Source: Planctomycetia bacterium (GTDB taxonomy: Bacteria > Planctomycetota > UBA1135 > GCA-002686595). From it: a stretch of DNA of 39,141 nt. The position numbers and the translations under genes are program-made. This document shows, piece by piece, positions 33,085 through 39,141 of this stretch. The notes beneath the pieces are model-generated. The model was given only the letters and a program-made list of their open reading frames with translations. It had not been told where the DNA came from and made no database searches. Where the stretch lies: assembly GCA_005789645.1 (NCBI GenBank), contig SXXH01000075.1, forward strand, positions 1-39,141, read 5' to 3'. Position 1 is the stretch's first letter, and each line of letters begins with the position of its first letter.

Positions 33085-34077
33085 TCACCAGATGTCGGCC
33101 GCGGCGACGCGTCGCGCGGCCTGCAGTTCGCCTTCCAGCGGCGAGCATTCGAGGCCCACGCCGCCACGGTAGCCGAGGTTCCACGCCTCCTTGAGCACGC
33201 GGTTGTAGTGGATCTCGCCCGTGCCCGGTTCGTTGCGCCCCGGGTGGTCGGCCAGTTGGAAGTAGCCGACATGCTCGAAGCCTTCGCGCATGTGGCCGCA
33301 CAGGTCGCCCTCCGAGATGTGCATGTGGTAGAGGTCCCAGTTGATCTTCACGAAGGGGGACCCGACCGCCTTGCAGATGGCGATGGCCGGCGCCGAGCCG
33401 TAGAGGCAGTGTCCTTTGTGGTCGACGCGGATGTTCATCGGCTCGAGGATCAGCGTCACGCCGGCCTTCTCGGCCACGGGCGCGCAGCGCTTCAACGCCT
33501 CGATCACGTTGGCGTGCATCTGCTCTTGGCCCAGGCCGGGGATGTCGTTGCCCGCCACCACCGTCATCATCGGCGCGCCGAGGCGCTTGGCCACCTCGCA
33601 GGATGCTGCGATCTCCTTGACCACGTCGTCGTGGTTCTTCGGGTCGTTCATGCCCGGCGTGAAGCCCCAGGCCGTGAACTGCATGATCTCGACCTTGGCG
33701 TCCTTGCAGGCCTTGCCCAAGGCGTCGAGGTCGCGCCCGCGCCACGGCCAGAATTCGACGGCGGCGAAGCCAAGGTCGGCCACCTTGCGCACGCGCTCGT
33801 GCAACGTGGGCACGCCGAAGCCCCACATCTCGATGTTGACCGCGAACTTCGTGCGGCAGGAAGCACCGGGGCGATCGGGATCGATGGCGCGGCGCGCGTC
33901 GTCCCTCGCGCGCGAGAGAGGCGCGGCCTTGGCGAGCGCGGGGACGGAGAGCGTGGCCGCCGCGCACAGCGCGCCTTGCAGGAACCCCCGGCGGGCAGTC
34001 GAGGCGGATGCCCCCTCGGTCGAGGCGGAGCCGGCTTCGGTCGGGGCGGGGACATGCGGCATGGAAGTGGCCTTCAT
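33085..34077 (-). CDS. Exported sugar-phosphate isomerase/epimerase-like TIM barrel
   Basis: 330 residues. ARRGFLQGALCAAATLSVPALA is a twin-arginine-like leader after a low-complexity N-terminus. The TIM-barrel domain (xylose isomerase-like, AP_endonuc_2 fold) shows LGFAAVEFWPWRGRDLD, a putative metal/acid residue in TLILEPMNIRVDHKGHCL, FVKINWDLYHMHISEGDL and GYRGGVGLECSP. The pattern fits hydroxypyruvate isomerase-like or 3-keto-sugar-related isomerases. Its start overlaps the PVC haem-protein stop (ATGA). A second, different isomerase lies at the other end of that gene. Export is unusual for a textbook isomerase but common for this planctomycete group. The substrate is unknown. Confidence 0.88.
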   Translation of the reverse strand: MKATSMPHVPAPTEAGSASTEGASASTARRGFLQGALCAAATLSVPALAKAAPLSRARDDARRAIDPDRPGASCRTKFAVNIEMWGFGVPTLHERVRKVADLGFAAVEFWPWRGRDLDALGKACKDAKVEIMQFTAWGFTPGMNDPKNHDDVVKEIAASCEVAKRLGAPMMTVVAGNDIPGLGQEQMHANVIEALKRCAPVAEKAGVTLILEPMNIRVDHKGHCLYGSAPAIAICKAVGSPFVKINWDLYHMHISEGDLCGHMREGFEHVGYFQLADHPGRNEPGTGEIHYNRVLKEAWNLGYRGGVGLECSPLEGELQAARRVAAADIW

Positions 34078-37000
34078 TGCTTCTGCGCCGGCTCGGGCGC
34101 CGGCAGGGTCATCAGGTACTCGACGAGGTCGCGCATCTCCTCGCGCGAGATGTGGTCGCACAAGTTGTCGGGCATCGACGAGATGCCGGGCTTGGTGCCC
34201 TCGATCTCGGCGCGCGCCACATCGACCTGCGCGCCATCGGCGGTGCGCACGCGCATGAGCTCGGCCGTCTCCTCGACGACGACGCCTTCGAGGGGCGGGG
34301 CATCGTGCCGGAACACGACCGTGCCTTGGTAGCCGGGCGAGAAGCGGCGGTTGGGGTCGCAGATGGCCTCCAGCACCTCGTGGCGCGTGGCGCGTCGCGC
34401 GATCCCCGCCAGGTTCGGGCCGATCGCGCCGCCTTCCACGCCTTCGGCCACATGGCAGCGCAGGCACTCGAGCTCGCTCTTGCCGCGGAAGACTTGCCGT
34501 CCGCGCGTCGCGTCGCCGCCATGCAGCGAGTCGAGATACCGCGCGAGCTTCGGTTCGACCGCGCGTGGTTCGGCCCGAGCGGCCAACTTGCCGGCGAGGA
34601 TCTCGCCGCCGCGCCGCTCGCAGGCGAGCACGAGGTCGAGGCCCGCTTCGTGCGGCACCAGGCCGGCATCGAGCTTGGCGAGCTCGCGCGCCAAGAGCGC
34701 CGCCGAGGCGTCGTCCGCCAGCCGCGCCAGGCCCGCGTAGGCCACGCGGCGCTCGGCGACCGAACCCGAGAGCGCGCCTTCCAGGAGCTTGGGCGCCTCG
34801 TCGGGTCGCGCGGCGACGAGCGTCTCCAGCGCCGCGGCGCGCACCAGCGAGTCGGAGTCGAAGAGCGTCGCGCGCAAGGTGTCCACCAGCGTGCCGGGCT
34901 CGAACGCGCCCAGTGCCCGCAGGGCGTCGGCGCGCAGGCGCGGCTCCTCGCGCTCGTCGCGCGCCCAACGCTCGACGAGGGGCGCAGACTCGCGCGCGTC
35001 TTGCCTCCGCGCGAACGCCAGCCACTCGCGCCGCAGCTCGGCCGAGGCCGACTCGATTGCCGGGGCGAGTCGCGCCGCGGCGCCCTGCAGCAAGCCCGCT
35101 TCGCGAGCGCCGCGCGGCATGTACTCGCCGTGGAACGGGTCCAAGTTGGGCGGCGCGCACCAACCCTCCAACAGCGCGAGCGCAGTGCGCCGGTGCGACT
35201 CGGGCGCGTCGAGTCGCGCGGCGAAGTCGGCTACGCGACGCGCTTCGTTGGCGCCACCCAGGCGCCAGTTGGCGTGCAGCGCGCGCCGCACGAGCCCGTT
35301 GCCGGCCAAGTAGGCGTCCGCGGCGCCCGAGACGGGCACGCGCACGTCCAGCGCGAGGAGATCGGCGCGCTCGAGCAGGGCCGCCAGCGCCGGCAGTTCC
35401 TCGGGACGATGTTCGTCGTAGATGGCGCGCGCGGCTTCGGCGACCACGCGCCAATGGGCGTCGGCGAGGAAGGGGGCGAGTCCGACCGCTCCGCGACGTC
35501 GCAGCGCCACCACCGCGGCGACGCGCGCGTCGACCGACTCGTGGCGCGCGAGGGCCAGCAGTTCGTCGCGCGTGGAGCCGCTCCACAAGGCGTAGGTGTA
35601 CGCGTGCCGCAGCACTGGATCGCCTTGGCCCAGGTCCGCGATGCGAGTCACGGCCGCGCGCGCGCCGAGCGCGCTGCCGATGCGCGCCAAGCCGATGGCC
35701 GCATGGAAGCGCACGCGTGGTGAAGCGTCCGACAAGCCGCGGCGGTACCAGTCCTCGGCCGCTCCGGCGACGCGTCTGTCGCCGAGGACGCGCAGCGCTT
35801 GCGCGCGCACTTCGGCGCCGGGGCCGGCGGCCAGCGCGTCCAGCCCCATGGATGCCGCGAGCGCGTCGAGGTCGGGACGTCCGCTCGCGCCGAGCCTGAT
35901 GCCCAGTCCCCAGATGGCGTGCAGGCGCGCCATGTGCGGAGCGTTGGCGTCGCGCGCCACGCGCGCCAGCTCGGCCTCTCCCTCGGCGCCGCGCTTGGCG
36001 AGCTCGAAGTGCGCGTCCTGGCGCACGCGGCGGTCGGCGTGCGCGAGCAGGCGCGCCAGTTCGCCCAGCGGCCGCTCGCGCATGCCCGCCATCAGGATCG
36101 CCTTGGTTTCGACCACCAGCGGATCGAGGTGCGTGTCCGGCTTGGCCACGCGCCACAGGCGGCCCTTGCCGGTCTTGTTCCAGCCGGCCACCCAGTCGCT
36201 GATGTACAAGCCGCCGTCGAGGCCGAAGTCGCAATCGGTCGCGAGCGGTCCCCACGCGAAGCGTTCCACCTCCGTGGGCATGTAGCTGGATCCCTCGGGG
36301 ATCACGCCGAAGGACAACACGCCGCTCCACTCAGCCGCGCCGACGAAGTCGCACAGGAAGAAGCGTCCGGAGTAGCTGTCGGGCGCGTCGCGTGGATCGA
36401 GCCCCGTGCCCGGATAGCACGCGAGGCCCGACGGACCGTTGGCGATGTTGGCGCGCGGCGGGACGATGTAGGCGGCTTGTCCGTCGAAGCGCGGCAGCCA
36501 CAGGCGCTCGTCGTTCCAGGGTCCGCGCAAGTTCGGTTCGCGGATCCATTGGTAGGCCTGGCGCCAACCGGTCTCGCCGGCTTCGACCACGTGCACCCAG
36601 CGCGCCTTGTCGCCGCCGTCGGAGTTGTTGTCGCCGGTCCACAGGTTGCCGTGGTCGTCGAAGCACAGCTCCTGCGGGTTGCGCAAGCCGGTGGCGTAGA
36701 CCTCGAGGTTGGAACCATCGAGGTTCGAGCGCAGCACGGCGCCGGTGTAGGGGCTGTCGAGCAGCACGCCTTCCTGGTTGACCACCTTGAAGCCGCGATC
36801 GCCGATCGACCAGTACAGCATCCCGTCGGGACCGAGTTGGATCCCGTGCATGTCGTGGCCGAGCAGTGCCACGCGGATGCCCCAGCCGTCGCTCTGCGCC
36901 TCGCGCCGATCGGCCACCAAGTCTCCATCGGTGTCGGCGAGCTTCCACATCTTCGGGAGGCAGGCGTACCAGACCGAGCCTTCGTGCTCGAACAAGCCGG

Positions 37001-37499
37001 CCGCGATGCCGTCGGCCGCGTCGCGGAAGCCGTCCGCGTACACGGCATGCCGATCGGCCTTGCGGTCGCCATCGTCGTCGACCAGCACCTTGATGCGCTC
37101 GTGCTCCGACTCGAAGGTCGGGAACGCGTCGCCGAGGTGCTTCTTGAACATGGCGACGCGGTCCTCGACGGAGCGCGCGGCCAAGTCGTCTTCGAGCCAA
37201 TCCATGTGGTCGCGGATGTCGGTCACGCCCGCGTGGTGGCGGAAGGTCTCGGCCACGTAGACCTTGCCGTCGCGCGCGATCCAGAAGCAGACCGGATGCG
37301 CCAGCATGGGTTCGGCGGCGAAGGCGGCGGCGGCGTAGCCGTCCTTGAGCTTGAAGGTGGCCGCGACGAGCGCAGGCTCGTCGGAAGCCTCCGCGACCCT
37401 GGGAGAGTAGCGCGCCTCTCCGGTGCCGCCGGAGCGGTCCTGCGCGGCGAGCGACAGCGGCGCGAGGCACGACAGCGCGATGGCGAAGGGCCTGCGCAT
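34074..37499 (-). CDS. PVC-type haem-binding propeller/HEAT protein
   Basis: 1141 residues with signal peptide MRRPFAIALSCLAPLSLAAQ. Residues 50-430 form a glucose/sorbosone-dehydrogenase-like propeller: DGKVYVAETFRHHAGVTD, MHGIQLGPDGMLYWSIGDRG and NPQELCFDDHGNLWTGDNNSDGG are the PVC membrane-bound dehydrogenase signature. A long alpha-helical HEAT region follows (about 430-960). The C-terminus is a PVC haem domain: CLRCH near residue 1011, IGPNLAGIARRATRHEVLEAICDPNRRFSPGYQ, and a membrane-facing tail (SMPDNLCDHISREEMRDLVEYL). It is presumed a periplasmic electron-transfer oxidoreductase. It overlaps both flanking isomerase genes. The acceptor and substrate cannot be inferred. Confidence 0.93.
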   Translation of the reverse strand: MRRPFAIALSCLAPLSLAAQDRSGGTGEARYSPRVAEASDEPALVAATFKLKDGYAAAAFAAEPMLAHPVCFWIARDGKVYVAETFRHHAGVTDIRDHMDWLEDDLAARSVEDRVAMFKKHLGDAFPTFESEHERIKVLVDDDGDRKADRHAVYADGFRDAADGIAAGLFEHEGSVWYACLPKMWKLADTDGDLVADRREAQSDGWGIRVALLGHDMHGIQLGPDGMLYWSIGDRGFKVVNQEGVLLDSPYTGAVLRSNLDGSNLEVYATGLRNPQELCFDDHGNLWTGDNNSDGGDKARWVHVVEAGETGWRQAYQWIREPNLRGPWNDERLWLPRFDGQAAYIVPPRANIANGPSGLACYPGTGLDPRDAPDSYSGRFFLCDFVGAAEWSGVLSFGVIPEGSSYMPTEVERFAWGPLATDCDFGLDGGLYISDWVAGWNKTGKGRLWRVAKPDTHLDPLVVETKAILMAGMRERPLGELARLLAHADRRVRQDAHFELAKRGAEGEAELARVARDANAPHMARLHAIWGLGIRLGASGRPDLDALAASMGLDALAAGPGAEVRAQALRVLGDRRVAGAAEDWYRRGLSDASPRVRFHAAIGLARIGSALGARAAVTRIADLGQGDPVLRHAYTYALWSGSTRDELLALARHESVDARVAAVVALRRRGAVGLAPFLADAHWRVVAEAARAIYDEHRPEELPALAALLERADLLALDVRVPVSGAADAYLAGNGLVRRALHANWRLGGANEARRVADFAARLDAPESHRRTALALLEGWCAPPNLDPFHGEYMPRGAREAGLLQGAAARLAPAIESASAELRREWLAFARRQDARESAPLVERWARDEREEPRLRADALRALGAFEPGTLVDTLRATLFDSDSLVRAAALETLVAARPDEAPKLLEGALSGSVAERRVAYAGLARLADDASAALLARELAKLDAGLVPHEAGLDLVLACERRGGEILAGKLAARAEPRAVEPKLARYLDSLHGGDATRGRQVFRGKSELECLRCHVAEGVEGGAIGPNLAGIARRATRHEVLEAICDPNRRFSPGYQGTVVFRHDAPPLEGVVVEETAELMRVRTADGAQVDVARAEIEGTKPGISSMPDNLCDHISREEMRDLVEYLMTLPAPEPAQKQ

Positions 37500-38458
37500 C
37501 ACGACATCTCGGCGCGGATCGCCTCGAGCAGCTTCTTCGTCGCGGCGATGCCGTCGCGCTCGGACAAGCGCGAGCCTTCGTACTCGATGCCCACGTGCCC
37601 GCGGTAGCCGGCGGCGACCACCAGCTTCAGCATGCGCCGGTAGTCGATGGTCGTCTCGTCGCCCTTGTCGTCGAAGTCGTAGCTCTTGGCGCTGACCGCC
37701 TTGGCGAAGGGCATCAACTCCTCCATGCCCTTGTAGCGGTCGTAGACGCGTCCCTCGCCGATGGTGAAGTTGCCGAAGTCCGGCAAGGTGCCGACGCGCG
37801 GATGGTCGGCGAGCTTCATCACGCCGGCGAGCCACGAAGCGTCGGAGGACAGCCCGCCGTGGTTCTCGACGATCACGTTCAAGCCCAAGGCGTCGCCGTG
37901 CAGCGCCAGCGTGCGCAGGCAATCCGCCGCGTGCCGCGCGCCTTCCTCGGGCGTGCCGTGCGAAGCGGCGTTGACGCGGATCGAGTGGCAACCCAGGACC
38001 TTGGCGGCGTCGAGCCAGCGCTTGTGGTTGTCGAGCGCCTTGTCGCGCTCGGCGCCAGGCGCGTGGCCGAGATCGCCCTCGCCGTCGATCATGACGAGCA
38101 GCGTGCGCACGCCCAGGTCGTCGGCGCGCTTCCTCAAGTCCTGCAGGTACGACTGGTCGGCGACCTTGTCCTTGAAGAACGAGTTGACGTACTCGATGGC
38201 GTCGATCCCGTGGACTTGCTTGGCGTGCTGGGCGAAGTCCTTGTTGTCGAGCTCCTTCTTCCACAGCGTCGAGTGCAGCGACCACTGCGCCAAGGAGATG
38301 CCGTACGACGGGGCGCGCGGCTGGGCGGTGGAGTCCGCGCGCGCCTGCGCGTCCTCGTTCGAGCTCGTGGCGGTGCGGAGGGAGGCGCAGGAGCCGAGGG
38401 CGAGGGATGCGCCCAGCGCGGCTCCCGTCGCCACGATGGCGCGGCGGGAGGGATGCAT
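37499..38458 (-). CDS. Lipoprotein-type sugar-phosphate isomerase/epimerase-like TIM barrel
   Basis: 319 residues. MHPSRRAIVATGAALGASLALGSC combines a twin-arginine motif with a lipobox. The barrel domain begins SYGISLAQWSLHSTLWKKELDNKDFA. Active-site-region motifs are GIDAIEYVNSFF, LNVIVENHGGLS (putative metal-binding glutamate), TLPDFGNF and YRGHVGIEYEGSR. This is the xylose-isomerase-like/AP_endonuc_2 fold in a planctomycete exported form. Its stop shares a base with the next ATG (TGATG). It is the first gene of the block, preceded by CACAAT 9 bp before the ATG and divergent from pilT by 133 bp. It differs clearly from the isomerase at the other end of the operon. Confidence 0.9.
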   Translation of the reverse strand: MHPSRRAIVATGAALGASLALGSCASLRTATSSNEDAQARADSTAQPRAPSYGISLAQWSLHSTLWKKELDNKDFAQHAKQVHGIDAIEYVNSFFKDKVADQSYLQDLRKRADDLGVRTLLVMIDGEGDLGHAPGAERDKALDNHKRWLDAAKVLGCHSIRVNAASHGTPEEGARHAADCLRTLALHGDALGLNVIVENHGGLSSDASWLAGVMKLADHPRVGTLPDFGNFTIGEGRVYDRYKGMEELMPFAKAVSAKSYDFDDKGDETTIDYRRMLKLVVAAGYRGHVGIEYEGSRLSERDGIAATKKLLEAIRAEMS

Positions 38459-38591
38459 GCGCGGAGCATTGTGGCATCGCGCCCCGCGTCCCGCGAGAGG
38501 CTCGCCGCGCCGTGGCGGCTCAAGCGCCGCGCTCCGGCTGTCGATAGCGCCCGACGAGGAGTCCCGCTTGCGCGGGCACGGAGGATCGCCC

Positions 38592-39032
38592 ATGGCCTGG
38601 ATCGACGCGTTGTTCCGCCGGATGGTGCAGTTGGGCGCCTCCGACCTGCACATGACCTCGAACGTGCAGCCGATGTTCCGCCTGCATGGCGACATGCAAC
38701 CGGTCGAGGGTTGCCCGGTGCTGACCGGGGAGCAGATGCTGCCGATCCTGTTCGAGGTCGCGCCCGAGCGCGCCAAGGCCCAGTTCGAGGCCGAGAACGA
38801 CACCGACTTCGCCTACGAGCTCGAGGGCGTGGCGCGCTTCCGCGCCAACATCTTCCGCGACCATCGCGGGCCGAGCGCCGTCTTCCGCCAGATCCCATCG
38901 AAGATCCTGACCGCCGAGGAGCTCAAGCTGCCGCGCGCGGTGGTGGACTTCTGCTCGCTGTCGAAGGGTCTCGTGCTCGTCACCGGACCGACGGGCAGCG
39001 GCAAGTCGACCACGCTCGCGGCCATGGTATAA
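38592..39032 (+). pseudogene. pilT: Truncated PilT (type IV pilus retraction ATPase)
   Basis: 146 codons to a stop. RBS GGAGG at 38580-38584, 7 nt before the ATG. The N-terminal PAS-like domain (GASDLHMTSNVQPMFRLHGDM; EGVARFRANIFRDHRGPSAVFRQI) and the Walker A loop GPTGSGKSTTLAAM are normal PilT. Immediately after Met, where the family continues with an Asp-containing helix, the next codons are GTA TAA in AT-rich DNA. The Walker B, Asp and His boxes are absent. A normal PilT has about 340-380 residues. Truncation by an insertion or by an assembly junction both fit, and the window cannot decide. A 5-bp-stem hairpin lies just upstream of the RBS at 38563-38576. Confidence 0.85.
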
Positions 39033-39141
39033 TTAACAAGAAGATCCTTGAATAACAACAGTACAATATTAATCTTCATTACATTTTTAATCAAGCTAGA
39101 TTATCAAAAAACAATACTCACCGGTTAGAGTCGATCCTCCC
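39027..39141. other. AT-rich foreign sequence at window end, interrupting pilT
   Basis: From about 39027 the composition shifts sharply. By hand count about 20 of the next 91 bases are G or C, against a GC-rich context everywhere else. The last 20-25 bases become mixed again (ACCGGTTAGAGTCGATCC). No open frame, repeat or insertion-sequence end is recognisable. It is either the start of a low-GC mobile element or a chimeric contig end. Confidence 0.7.

Noticed and set aside
34074-36330. Out-of-frame open frame inside the PVC haem-protein gene
   Set aside because: It is a shadow that joins the isomerase reading frame. The real isomerase begins at 34077.

Overview
The window is GC-rich and densely coded. 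It most likely comes from a planctomycete (PVC superphylum). It carries a DUF1549/DUF1553 cytochrome protein followed by a DUF1501 protein, a very large PVC-type haem-binding propeller/HEAT protein, a receptor-type Ser/Thr kinase with a WD40-like C-terminus, and secreted TIM-barrel isomerases with twin-arginine-like leaders. Neighbouring genes repeatedly overlap by ATGA or TGATG. I see no rRNA, tRNA, CRISPR array or recognisable transposase.

Layout. 1-3206 (minus strand): an arginine decarboxylase cut by the window edge, a one-helix membrane protein and a tRNA-dihydrouridine synthase. 3245-11836 (plus): the kinase with a coupled secreted protein, a threonine dehydratase-like enzyme coupled to a TrmJ-like methyltransferase, a PduO-type cobalamin adenosyltransferase and an acylphosphatase. 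11835-17278: two non-coding elements of 509 and 468 bp, each closed by 28-bp inverted repeats. They enclose an outer-membrane lipoprotein gene and a pair of M14 carboxypeptidase genes, the first of which has lost all zinc ligands. 17281-24540: a patatin, a divergent methyltransferase-like gene, an overlapping enoyl-CoA hydratase / secreted esterase / methyltransferase operon, and a threonine aldolase. 24617-28577: a small lipoprotein, a sialidase-like lipoprotein coupled to a membrane protein, and a thioredoxin-like/HEAT protein with a polyglycine linker. 28691-38458 (minus): a planctomycete-style catabolic block (isomerase, PVC haem protein, isomerase, DUF1549/1553 protein, DUF1501 protein). 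38592-39032: a pilT gene broken just after its Walker A motif by an AT-rich sequence that runs to the window end.

How the genes work together. The 28.7-38.5 kb block looks like a periplasmic oxidative system for a carbohydrate or similar compound; the substrate cannot be read from sequence. The M14 pair and the OM lipoprotein look like a peptide-handling surface cassette, and their upstream regions are made entirely of the two inverted-repeat elements. The least ordinary part of the window is therefore 11835-17278. The outermost repeat copies there match at 26 of 28 positions, so the segment could be one composite mobile or regulatory unit. The main limits are that all alignments were made by eye and that promoters are inferred from short motifs.
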